Shown here: positions 31,412 to 42,207 of the stretch, one piece after another | Position numbering within the stretch: the first letter of the stretch is position 1 | Layout: every line of letters starts with the position of its first letter | Assembly (NCBI GenBank): GCA_035578175.1 | Contig: JAQMRL010000014.1 | Span: 16,192,274-16,256,273, forward strand | DNA from: Catonia carolina | Taxonomy: Eukaryota; Arthropoda; Insecta; Hemiptera; Achilidae | DNA: 64,000 nt | Direction: 5' to 3' | Notes under the pieces: model-generated | Seen by the model: only the letters and a program-made list of their open reading frames with translations | Databases searched by the model: none | What the model was told of the DNA's origin: nothing | Translations under genes and position numbers: made by a program

Positions 31412-32463
31412 ACGTGGGAAGCACTCACACAAATTTCTCTTGCCAATGCAAATAATTTTAACAATATAACCTAAAATTAGTAATAAAACATTAGAAATAA
31501 ACAAAATGATGGATCCAAAAAGCGTTTAATTAATATTTTTTTTAAATTTTAAAATTTTTCTTTACAAACACCTCCACAGCGTATTGTCATCGAAGGTAAA
31601 CAAGTGTGCAAAGTTTGATTCATATTGATACGGTAGAAGTATTAAAATTTTAAGTTGCAAGATTTGATGGATCCAAGAGTAAGTTAAATAAAAGCGTTTA
31701 AAAAATCAACCTGTTTGGTTTAAAAATAGGAAAAATCACTTTTTCACGCTAAACTAGGTTCTGTAGAAAAAAATCTTAAAAATAAACGTTGAAGATCTTT
31801 TAATTTCCTGTAAATTTGATTATACACTTCCGTCGTAAAATGCATACTAAGGCTGTCTTAAAAAAAATCGATTATTTTTACACATTTTCTTGAAACAAAA
31901 AACAGCAAAAAATCGCTAATTACCGCTAAACTAATGGTTATACAAAATATGTTTGAAATAAAGTTGTAGGTTTTTTAAATTTTCTACAACTTTTAATATA
32001 CATTTTTGCGCTAAAATGCATATTAAAGCAGCAATCTTTAAAAAAACATTTTTTTTACAAGAAAACAGCCTTTCCAAAAATTTCAGCAGACATGACGCCC
32101 ACCTTTCTAGTAGAGCATAAAAAATGAGTAAATAAAGCGATTTTTAAAAAATCGCGAAGGCAGTTTTTGAGAAAATCGCAAAAAAGTGAAAATTTACACG
32201 TATAACTACTGCTTCCGATTGACCGATTTCGATGAAAATGTTCATGTCCTCTAGTGGTATCTAACTCAAGTTTCAAGTTCGTACGATGTTCCGTTCTTGA
32301 GATATTGTGTTCATACACACACACACACCAATCGCTAAAAACATGTTTTTATGGGTTCAGGGGGTCTGAAAACGTGTAGATCCAGTAGAAACTCGATTTT
32401 GAAAAATCGACATGAAAATAATACCTTCTTTTCTATGTATTCATATAGGCAAGAAAAAGTAAA
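31412..32463 (+). repeat. R1 copy with a replaced segment
   Basis: Starts gaagcactcacacaaatttc and ends taggcaagaaaaagtaaa. About 31505-31690 is foreign sequence bounded by direct repeats of gatggatccaa, replacing the catgagtgaaagacgc part of R1. Confidence 0.87.
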
Positions 32464-32585
32464 AGAATGGCTGATGAAATAATTATGTAACAGAGCTACG
32501 AGAGCAAATATTTGCAACGTTGCTGACAAGTCCTTGGCTAGCTATGAAGCGGGTAGAGGGCAATAAGTACGTTTAGAGCTCGTCA
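32464..32585 (+). repeat. Repeat E, plus copy
   Basis: Inverted homolog of 27096-27215 (gagctacgagagcaaatatt, cttggctagctatgaagcgg). It directly abuts the R1 terminus. Unclassified. Confidence 0.65.
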
Positions 32586-32597
32586 GAATTGAAAAAT

Positions 32598-32795
32598 AAT
32601 GTAGACAGTGGTTACCGGTGTATTTTGATGACTGGGGTTTAATTGACCATACGCTTTCAGTAATTATCGACCTGAGTCTGTACAAAATTACACCTCATTA
32701 CATATCATCCATATTTTATTGGGTCATGAGATTGCTTATTATCCTTAAATTGAACAGATTGAAAAATACATAAACATTACGAATAAAAAATAAAT
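32598..32795 (+). repeat. SINE-A body without tRNA head
   Basis: acagtggttaccggtgtatt through ttgaacagattgaaaaatac to an A-rich tail matches the 3' two-thirds of SINE-A. The tRNA-like head is absent (5' truncation). Confidence 0.75.
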
Positions 32796-33925
32796 AAAAG
32801 ATAAAAGCCCGTCAAAATACAGTTCTCACAAAATCATTAAATTATAAACAATCTGATTCAATTGTAAGGTATAATTTTAGAATCATTAATTACAATAATC
32901 TGAACGTTAGGTTACAAATTTTAATCTACTTTTATAAAAGATAATTCTTTTCACTGGATAATTATTTAATTTATATAAAAGAACACCCGGGAGGACTAAC
33001 AAAGCAGGAGGTAAAGAAATTAAATCACATACAAAAGATCGAGATAAAATAATAATAAAAATCTGGTGTGAAACACTCACACGACTTTCTCTTGCCAATG
33101 TAAATACTGAACAATATAACTTAACATTTGTAATAAAACATTAGAAATAAAGAAAAACTAACCACAATAAAAAAAACTAATTATAATCGTGAGTGAAAGA
33201 CGCTTAATGAAAATCAACTCTGTTTGGCTTGAAAATACGGAAAATCACTCATTTACCCTAAACTAGGCTCTGCAGAGAAAAATGCTCTAAATAAAAGTTG
33301 TAGATCTTTTAATTTAGAATAAATATGATTACATACTTTTGTCGTAAAATGCATACTAAGGCTGAAATCTGTAAAATTCATTTTCATGAAAAAAACCCAG
33401 AAAATCACTAATTACCGCTAAACCAAGCGTAATACAAAAAAATGTTTAAACAAAAAGTTGTAGGATTTTTAATTCTCTAAAACTTTTGTTAAATAGATTC
33501 TTGCGCTAAAATGCATATTAAAGCCGAAATTTTAAAAAAGTGTTTTTTACGTGAAAACAGCCTCTCCAAGAATTTCAGCAGACATAGCGCCTACCCTATC
33601 TTGTAGACCATAAAAAATTTAGTAAATGAGGCGATTTTAAAAAACGACGTAGGAGCCGATTTTGAGAAAATCGCAATAAAGTGAAAAATGACACTAATAA
33701 ACTACTACTTTCGATTGACCGATTTTGATGAAAATGTTCGTGTCGGGTCCGGTAGTAGTATCTAACTTAAATTGCACGTTTCAAGTTCGCACGATGTTCT
33801 ATTCTTGAGATACTCTGTCCACACACACACACACACACGCACGCACACTCACGCGCGTGCGCACACACACTCAGACCAATCGCTAAAAAATGTTTTTTGG
33901 GTTTATAGGGGTCTGAAAACGTGTA

Positions 33926-35244
33926 CGAGGTTTGTTCAAAAATAACGGGAATTTTCGTTTTTTGAAAAAAATATTTATTTATTCATCTACATTAATATTG
34001 TCGCCTTCAAAGTAGTCCCCTTCGCATGCAATACACTTGTGCCAACGCTTTTTCCAATCCTCGAAACACTTCTGAAACTCGATCTTTGTGATAGCTTTTA
34101 GCTCTTTCACCGATTCGCTTTTAATGTCATCTATGCTTGTAAAACGACGGCCTTTTAATGTTCTCTTTAATTTTGGAAATAGAAAAAAGTCACATGGAGC
34201 CATGTCTGGCGAATATGGAGGCTGGGGCATTGTTACAGTTTTGTTTTTGGCCAAAAATTCACGAACAAGCAATGAAGTGTGAGCAGGTGCATTATCGTGG
34301 TGCAAAAGCCATGAATTGTTTTGCCACAAATCCGGGCGTTTTTTTCGGATTGCTTCACGCAAACGGCGTTGAACTTGTAGGTAGTACTCCTTATTGATTG
34401 TTTGACCTTGTGGCAAGAATTCATGATGCACTATGCCATTAAAATCGAAGAACACAGTGAGCATAACCTTCACATTCGACCGCACTTGTCGAACCTTTTT
34501 CGGTCTTGGCGATCCAGAATGCCTCCACTGGGACGATTGAGCCTTAGTTTCGACATCGTATCCGTAAACCCATGTTTCGTCACCTGTTATAACACGTTTG
34601 AGTAGATCCGCATCGTTGTCGACTTCATTTAGTGAATCCTAAGCAACTTCCGTTCGCCGCTGTTTTTGTTCGAAATTCAACAATTTTGGAACAAATTTTG
34701 CTGCCACACGTTTCATACCCAAAACATCCGAAAACATTTCATGGCATGAGCCAATCGATATGCCAACATCATCACTGACTTCTCTGATTGTGATTCGGCG
34801 ATCGTTCATAACCATTTCTTTCACTTTTTTCACGTTTTCATCGGTTGTTGATGTGCTTGGACGTCCGGGTCGTTCGTCATCTTCAACGTTTTCGCGGCCA
34901 TCTTGGAAACGCTTATACCACTCGTAAATCCTTGTTTTACTCATAGCAGACTCACCATATGCCTTTGTTAACATTTCACACACTTTATTACACTTTATTT
35001 CAATTTTCACGCAAAATTTAATACAAATTCTTTGATCCATTTTTTTCAACAAACAAAAATAGCCGTGCTCGAAAAACACGTCTAACCTTAGCGGCTTCCA
35101 CTTAAGAACTAAGCAATGAATATTGTTGAAAATTTTATCGTACGTCAGGGGCATGTGTACCAACATAATAAAAAAAAATTTTACAATCGGACTATCCAAA
35201 CCCGCGAAATTTAAAAATTTCCGTTACTTTTTGAACACACCTCG
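33926..35244 (-). mobile_element. Mariner, structurally complete (1319 bp)
   Basis: Both terminal repeats are present: left cgaggtttgttcaaaaataa, right reading inward cgaggtgtgttcaaaaagta, about 28 bases with few differences. TA lies on each side (33924-33925 and 35245-35246), a clean mariner duplication in R1. The termini are of the irritans-like type. The single gene inside is on the minus strand and spoiled by one stop codon. Confidence 0.93.
33979..35040 (-). pseudogene. Mariner transposase, full length with one premature stop
   Basis: Starting from the ATG at 35040 (MDQRICIKF), the frame spans 354 codons including the normal stop, the usual mariner size, and contains just one internal stop, TAG at 34639-34641 (codon 134). 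An upstream in-frame ATG at 35199 is in the untranslated leader and is not the family's start. The N-terminal part has a helix-turn-helix region (YEWYKRFQDGRENVEDDERP, GRPS linker, ITIREVSDDVGISIGS). The catalytic residues are D154 (ITGDETW), D249 (LHHDNAPAH) and D284 (SPDMAPCDFFLF), with 34 residues between the last two (D,D34D). Codon 134 follows EVA and is consistent with one C-to-T change from CAG. Otherwise no frameshift is visible. Confidence 0.92.
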
Positions 35245-35379
35245 TATATCCGGTGAAAACTCGATTTTGAAAAATCTATATATAAACAATACTTTCCTCC
35301 CTATACATCCATATAGGGCAAGAGAAAGCAAAAAATTGATGAAAATTCTATAGTTATGTTGTTCTGTATTTTGAATTAT

Positions 35380-35490
35380 GGGTTCAAGAGGTCTGAATAC
35401 GTGAAGGATAACCGGTGAAAACTCGATTTTGAAAAATCTATATGAAAACAATACTTTTCTTCCTATATATCCATATAGAGTAAAAGAAAT
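35380..35490 (+). repeat. R1 distal end, tandemly duplicated with its flank
   Basis: gggttcaagaggtctgaata to tagagtaaaagaaatt repeats the last ~110 bases of R1. The flank after each of the two ends is shared (aaaattctatagtt and ttgttctgtattttgaatta at 35340-35380 and 35498-35540). Confidence 0.78.
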
Positions 35491-35540
35491 TAAAAACTGA
35501 TTAAAATTCTATAGTTTTATTGTTCTGTATTTTGAATTAT

Positions 35541-36828
35541 AGAGATTCAACTGTAATTTTATTAGATCGTTCCTAAACAAAACATGGCAAAGAAGTTAAA
35601 ATTTTAAAATAGATCTAACTTGTAGATTTATTTTATTTTATAAGAAGAAAAAGGGGGGGTTATGAAGTTCAGTTTGGGAAATAATACCCCCTCTTTCCAG
35701 TTGGCTGGATAGAAGGGGTATACATCACGCTAGTCCACTAGAAAGAGGGAGAGAGAGAGTAATGTACAATGATAGAGGTTCACATACATAGTTATTACAC
35801 AACATTTAACGTACTAATACACAGACAAACTTGATGGTTGGTCCTTTTCAAGAGAAGAAAATTAAGAAAAGAATCTGTGTGGTAAAACCTGCATTTTCAA
35901 AGACAACCTATTATAATACTATTTTAAACTATAATATACCAAAGCTAGATAGATAGAGCAAGTTTTAGTTAAGTTCATTGTAGAAAGGCCACACACATAG
36001 TTAAGAAGCTGATAGCTGAACTATTGTAATGCCGCAAGTCACTCTTGGCCGGTCTCATTTCACACCTGGCTATACATACCATACCTATTCTTCTTCTTTT
36101 TATTATTTTTTTTTACCTCTCTTTATCCAATAAACTATTAGTCCTAATAAAGACTTCTTTTAAAATAAAATCTCCAAGACAGTTTACAACATGTCTCTAT
36201 TATACTGACATTCAATCTCTTCCACTACTTTCCTTTTCCGTTTTTTTTATATCTACTTTAAATTCAAAAAGAAACGTGCAATAAAAATCTACTAATATTA
36301 TAATTATTCATTAAAAGAAAAAAATAATAAAACACCACAGATAAAATGTAAACCAGTAACCACTAGCTATTTAAAATTCAAATCCGAAAAAAATTAAAAA
36401 CCTTTTTTAAGATTTAAACCACTGAACCTTTGCCTCTGAAACCAGTTTTTATTCTCAAATCCGAGGCACGGTAAATGCGAGACCGGTAAATTGAGGATAA
36501 GTAAAAAAAAACTTTGTATAATCAATTGTTATACGTTGCCACAACTTAATCATTTAAAAATCCTAAAAATATTTATTTAAATTTTCCTCTGGCTTTCGGG
36601 CCAACGCAATCAGCTGGTACAAAGTCGCTATTATTTATTACGTAACACCTTTGTGTGGTGACCAGCTAACACCCATCGGAAAACAACATCTACTGTCCCT
36701 GTTAAAACTTATGCTTAATCAACGTCAAATAATACAGCAAAATGCAGCAATCAAATTAGGTAATTGTCAATAATGTACAGACAAAAGAAAAAAAAATTTC
36801 ATAAAGAAACTTGTAACCAAAAAAGAAA
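35541..36828. other. Unclassified AT-rich interval
   Basis: Contains a G-run (35653-35659) and a gagaga tract (35745-35758). A 79-codon frame at 36045 is hydrophobic but resembles nothing I know. Confidence 0.4.
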
Positions 36829-36832
36829 AGTT

Positions 36833-36975
36833 GAGTTCTTTCCTTATCTCGGTATTCCTGTATATAGCTTCTCTACAACACCCATACGTACGTCGACGAA
36901 ATGAAATTCCTTCGACATACGTATGGGTATTGTAGAAAAGATCGTTACAGGAATACCGAGATAAAGAAAGAACTT
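36833..36975. repeat. Inverted repeat (fold-back) at a LINE 5' edge
   Basis: Left arm 36833-36900 and right arm 36911-36975 are reverse complements with a few mismatches (gagttctttccttatctcgg against ccgagataaagaaagaactt), spacer atgaaattcc. The right arm is LINE coding sequence. Confidence 0.85.
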
Positions 36976-37260
36976 AACATCTTCTCTATAAATTACAAGG
37001 TATCTCAGAACAGAATGCAATTATTAGAGTATGTGAACAGAATGAGGGAGGATATGATACCTAAACAAACACTAAGCTATAAACCGGCGGGAAAGAGAGA
37101 ACGAGGACGCCCGAAAACAGAATGAGGGAGGATATGATACCTAAACAAACACTAAGCTATAAACCGGCGGGAAAGAGAGAACGAGGACGCCCGAAAACAG
37201 ATGAGTAGATTTGAGAGGTTTGGAACAGGCAGATGCGTAATCCTTGAAAGGCAGAAGAAG
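36901..37260 (+). pseudogene. LINE ORF2 C-terminal fragment with tandem duplication
   Basis: The plus strand reads MKFLRHTYGYCRKDRYRNTE then IKKELNIFSINYKVSQNRMQ, LLEYVNRMREDMIPKQTLSY and GKRERGRPKT. This is the C-terminal region of a LINE polyprotein (RNTEI..EL....I......W..H..RM...R.P...L.Y.P.G.R..GRP). The segment encoding the last 27 residues is exactly duplicated (37041-37120 and 37121-37200), the duplication shifts the frame, and a stop follows. The 5' edge is folded back on itself. Confidence 0.8.
37041..37200 (+). repeat. Perfect 80-bp tandem duplication
   Basis: aatgagggaggatatgatac...gaggacgcccgaaaacag occurs twice head to tail with no difference. acag precedes both units, giving microhomology at the junction. 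Confidence 0.95.
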
Positions 37261-38698
37261 ATGAAAAAACTTTTAACAACTTCCAAATCATAGATCTAAC
37301 CGAGGTAATAACGAACAAGATTTATAGTTACTTGACTCACGAGTTTGTCCTTGCTTGCAAAGAGGGGTAAAGGGGAGAGCATCAGTGCGCACGCGCGACT
37401 GCTTTAATTTCAGTACAACAAACATAACAATTTATACTATACCCAGAGCATAGGCCATACAGCATATCACAGAACCTTTTGTAGGTTAACTGTACGAATA
37501 TAACTGTTCATTACCGTAAACAGAAATGTTAATTTGTCGAAAACGTGGGTAGACTATTCACAGTGCTAAACGAAATCAATATGCAGTGTAATAAAATGCT
37601 GTGAAGTTAAAGCTAAACAAAAAACCTTTCCCCTCCCTCTTAACAAAAGCTACGAGCGAGTGGCTAACTTTTGTGATGTTTCTCTTTCCACAATTCCAAA
37701 ATAAAGAAGGAATTTTAAGACGTGAAGAAGCTATTACTCAACAGTTTTGTTGACGCCTGGTAAAAAAAGGAAACGGTTAGGAAGATACTAGTGAAACGGA
37801 TAGTAAAGACGCCGGTGACAGCGATAGTAAAGAAGGCGATTCATTCATAGAAAATTTTGTTCCAATAAAATAAGGTAGCTGGTATTTACAGTAAATCAAA
37901 CATTTCTAGTCATGTAATTAAGCTACAGGCAAATATTACAGGTCACATATATTTCTTATAAGGTTTATGAAAAAAACATTTTCTCGGAATAAACAACAGC
38001 ATACAAAAGGTATGTAGAAACTGCACGGTAGTGAAATGTACGAGTAGTGTCTCGCTGTTGAGGTTGGCAGCACTGTCAAATTTTCACTTCCATTTTCCAT
38101 AGCCCATCCATACGCAAAAGGCAATCTCGTGAATTCAGTATCTATACCTGAATTTGAATTGACAAAACACGAAATTTAAAAAGTATTTATGAAAATAGAA
38201 TGCAAATCGTTAGAACGAAGTGAAAGAAAACTGAAACTAATGACAGGAAATACCGACAACATCAATTCGAATACACGTTAAATTCAAATGTAATTAAAGT
38301 AGACATTTAGTTGAAACACGTTTCATAAAATTAACTTTAAATATGTTAAAGAGAAAAAGAAGTTGAAATATTAATAAATTATAAAAGTCTGGTTAGAGAG
38401 AGAGAAAGAATAAAAGTAAAATAAGAAATAAACGACCGATATTTTGCATGCGCTGGTTTTTAAGGTATTTTATGTGTAGGCGATATGACCAGCCAAACAG
38501 CTACAATCTATATATGGGAACGACAAGAATTTTACCAACTCTCAATACATATAATAATAATTATTCAGCAATATTTCATTTACAAAATGTACTTTAAATA
38601 GAAATAAACTTAAACAACCTTTAGCTCGTTAATCAAACGTGTTTTAATTAAACATTTTATGTTATTTCTTCGCATTCTTATGATTAAGACAATACCAA
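37261..38698. other. Unclassified interval
   Basis: No repeat partner in the window and no frame over 70 codons. It is a candidate for unique host DNA. 37790-37850 has a codon-like cadence (gatagtaaagacgccggtgacagcgatagt), but flanking stops limit it. Confidence 0.4.
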
Positions 38699-38699
38699 A

Positions 38700-38726
38700 A
38701 ATCTGGTGTGAAACACTCACACAACC
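38700..38726 (+). repeat. Solo R1 terminal palindrome
   Basis: tctggtgtgaaacactcaca-caacc followed by unrelated sequence: only the first 27 bases of R1 are present. Confidence 0.7.
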
Positions 38727-38936
38727 AAAAAATTGATATTTATTTTTTCCCTCGTGTATGGCCAATTTCAGACCATATGAGGTGACTAAACGTTTCAAGG
38801 AGCTCTTTTTGCAGCCCACCATCTCAGCATTCGCTCATTTACATACTCTTTCTCACTTACCAACTCTCAATACATATAATAATTATTCAACAATATTTCA
38901 TTAAAAAAATTAACTTCAAATAAAAAAACAAATCTG

Positions 38937-40298
38937 GTGTAAAACACACACGACTTTCTCTTGCCAATGCAAATATTGAAAAATATGACCTAACATTAGT
39001 AATAAAACATAAGAAATAAACAAGAAACTAACCTCAATAAACATAACTCCCACCGGGTTGGTCTAGAGGTAAAGTCGTCGCCAAAATCAGCTGTTTAACA
39101 GCTGATTTTCGGAGACGAAGGTTCCGTGTTCAAATCCTAGTAAAAGTAGTTACTTTTATACGATCTATACTAGACAGTGGTTACCGGTGTACTTTGATGG
39201 TTGGGGTTTAATTAACCATACTCTCTCAGGAATGGTCGGCCTGGGTCTGTACAAGACTACACCTCACTTACACGTCATACACATCATCATCATCTCATTG
39301 GGTCACGGGGTTGCTTATTGTTCTAAATTGAACAGATTGCAACGTACACAAATTAGGAATAAAAAAAAAATAACATAACCTAATTTTATTCATGATGGAA
39401 AGACGCAAAATGAAAATCAACCTCAGTTTGGTTTAAAAATGCGGAAAATCACTCTTTCACGCTAAACTAGCTCTGTAGAGAAAAATGCTATAAATAAAAG
39501 TTGTATTTCCTATAAATTTGATTATACTTTTTTGACGTAAAATGCATAATAAGGCTAAAATCTTTTTTTAAAAAATCGATTTTTTTACACGTTTTTGTGA
39601 GAAAAAATAGAAAATTGTTAATTTCAGCTAAACTAAGCCTTATACAAAAAATGTTTGAAATAAAAGTTGTAGGTTTTTAAATTCACTACAACTCATTACA
39701 TACATTTTTGCGCTGAAATACGTATTAAAGCCGCAATCTTAAAAAAACAATTTTTTTACGATGAAACAAACCTCCCCAAGAATTTCAGCAGACGTGGCGC
39801 CTACCCTATCTTGTAGAGCATAAAAAAGTTAGTAAATGAGGTGATTTAAAAAAAATCGTAGGACCCGTTTTTGAGAAAATCGCATAAAGTGAAAAATGAC
39901 ACGGATAAACTATTACTTTCAGTTGACCGATTTTGATGAAAATTTCTTGTCGGGTTATATAGAGTTATATAATTAAGTTTCAAAGTTTGTACTATGTTCC
40001 GTTCTTGAGATATTCTGTTCAAAAAATCGTTAGACCAGTTGACCGATTTTGATGAAAATTTCGTGTCAGGTCCTGTAGTGGTACTTTACTTAAGCTTCAA
40101 GTTTTAACTTCGCACAATATTCTTTTTTCGAGATATTTTGTTGTCTAACACACAGACCATTTGCTAAAAACCCTGTTTTTGGGGATCATGGGGTCTGAAA
40201 CGTGAATATCCGGTGAAAACACAATTTCTAAAAATCGAAATGAAAACAATACTTTCCTTCCCTATAAGTATATTCATATAGAGCACGAGAAGTTAAAA
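38937..40298 (+). repeat. R1 copy with SINE-A insertion and internal duplication
   Basis: R1 from tctggtgtaaaacacacacg to tagagcacgagaagttaa. SINE-A interrupts it at 39050. A segment of about 125 bases (gaccgattttgatgaaaatt...gagatattttg) is present twice (about 39905-40024 and 40036-40140). Confidence 0.87.
39050..39370 (+). repeat. SINE-A copy inserted in R1
   Basis: Complete, with A-box-like ttggtctagaggtaaag, the aaaatcagctgtt palindrome, B-box gttcaaatcc, body, and an A-tail. R1 sequence aacataac is duplicated on both sides. Confidence 0.9.
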
Positions 40299-40872
40299 TC
40301 AATGGAATAATCAAATAGGTAAGTTACTTATAAAAAATCTGGATAATTTACAAAAGGAAATAAGTGGGTGAAACATACAATGAAAACGGAACAAAGCACA
40401 TCTAAGATAAACACTTGAGGCGAATTCTTCACGTCTCTATTACAAGTGACTGTATTCCTCATAGTTTTTTTATTAATTTATTTTGTTCAAATTATAGTCC
40501 GATATAGAATTTATGAGTCACGAAAAAAGTCAATTTATAAAAGTTTCTAGTCAATAGATGAAGTATACTTAGCCAATTTAAAGAATAACATTTGATTTAT
40601 TCAGCCGGATACAATGAAGAAAAAAAGAAAAACACAACTAAAAGAAAGTATCATGCTATTAAAATTATTAAAAATGTAATATTTATTGTTTCATTTATTG
40701 AATAGAAATAGTTACTAGACAGTGAAAATGTTGGAAAAAAACAATAAGCATGGGACCATGAAATTAAACATAATGGATTTATTATTCGGCGATAAAAGCT
40801 TAGAGAAAATTTTCCATGAATCAGTTTTGTTCGATACCAATTACATATTAGCACAAAATTGCTATAAAAAAA
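40299..40872. other. Unclassified AT-rich interval
   Basis: Nothing recognised. Confidence 0.45.
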
Positions 40873-42203
40873 AATCGGCTGTGTAACACTCACACGACTT
40901 TAACTTGCCAAAGCAAATAATTAACAACAAACCTAACATTAGAAATAGACAAAAAACTAACCTCAATAAACATAACCTAATTTTAATCATGAGTGAAAGA
41001 CGCAAAATGAAAATAACCTCAGTTTGGCTTAAAAATACGGAAAATCACTCTATCATGCTAAACTAGCTTCTGTAGAGAAAAATGTTCAGAATAAAAGTTG
41101 TAGATCTTTTAATTTCCTATAAATTTCATTATATACATTTTTGTCCTGAAATGCATAGCTACCAAGTAAAAAAATGTGAGTAAAAAAATTGTAAGTAAAT
41201 AAATGCATTTTAAGGCTGAAATCTGAAAAATTCGATATTTTACCGATTTTCATGAAAAAAAAACCAGAAAATTACTTTTTACCACTAAACTAAGCGTTAT
41301 ACAAAAAAAAATGTTTGAAATAAAAGTTGTAGGATTTTTTATTTTTTACAACTTTTATTTACATTCTAGTGCCCTAAAATGTATATTAAGGCCGTAATCT
41401 AAAAAAAACCTTTTTTTCCTACGAGAGCACAACCTCCCCAAAAATTTCAGCAGATATGGCACCTACCCTATCTTGTAGAACATTAAAAAAATGTAGCAAA
41501 TGAGGCGATTGGACATATAATTAGAACACCCACAGATAAAATCACAAACCAAATAATCAGAAAACTCTACCAGAAAAAAACAGAAGTAATGTGGTTAAGA
41601 GATATCAAGAAGGATATGGAAGAATTAGGCATCACCTTCGAAGATCTAGAAAATAAAACCGAACAGCTGAAACTATTAAAAGATAAAAATATTAGATTCC
41701 AAGAAAAAGTAGATAAAAGAGGAAACAGAAAAGTGATCTTTTCGGAAGCAGAATGGCAAAGATCTGCCAGAATGACAGAATACTGGAGAAAAATCAAAGA
41801 AAAGAACCAGACGAGATTCAGAAACTGATTCAAGTGATCCACTGTGGTCTCAAAAGAAGAAAAATTGACGCGATTTAACAAAAAATCATAGTAGCCGTTG
41901 AGAAAATCGCAAAATAGTGAAAAATGATACGAAAAACTACTACTTCCGGTTGACCGATTTTAATGAAAATGTTCAAGTCGGGTCCTCTAGTGATAACTAA
42001 CTTAAGTTCGAAGTTTCAACTTCCTACAAAATTCAGTTCTTGAAATATTTGGTTTTCACAAACAGATCGCTATAAACATGTAATTTAGGGTTCAAGGGAT
42101 CGGAAAACGTTTATATTCGGTGAAAACTCGATTTCAAAAAATCGACAAGAAAACAATACTTTTATTTGTATATATTCATAAAGGGCAAGAAAAAGTATAA
42201 AAT
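40873..42203 (+). repeat. R1 copy split by a LINE fragment
   Basis: Starts ggctgtgtaacactcacacg and ends gggcaagaaaaagtataaa. It is immediately followed by another R1 in the same orientation. Confidence 0.9.
41509..41865 (+). pseudogene. LINE ORF2 C-terminal end inserted in R1
   Basis: The plus frame reads GHIIRTPTDKITNQIIRKLY, EVMWLRDIKKDMEELGITFE, LENKTEQLKLLKDKNI and EAEWQRSARMTEYWRKIKEK, ending in a natural stop at about 41828 plus about 40 bases of 3' sequence. R1's gcgatt is repeated on both sides, a short target-site duplication. It is a 5'-truncated insertion of about 350 bases, with the ORF end undamaged. Confidence 0.82.
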
Positions 42204-42207
42204 GCTG

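Larger units (their letters stand above)
33063..35332 (+). repeat. R1 copy, full length, split by a mariner
   Basis: R1 from tctggtgtgaaacactcaca to ctgaaaacgtgTA (33925) and from TAtccggtgaaaactcg (35245) to gggcaagagaaagcaaaa. Removing 33926-35244 and one TA restores an uninterrupted R1. The microsatellite (33817-33872) is a compound CA/CG-rich tract. Confidence 0.93.

Noticed and set aside
34088..34605. Plus-strand frames over the mariner
   Set aside because: They are shadows of the minus-strand transposase.
36045..36284. Hydrophobic 79-codon frame resembling a membrane protein
   Set aside because: T-rich DNA gives Leu/Phe/Ile by composition; no other support.
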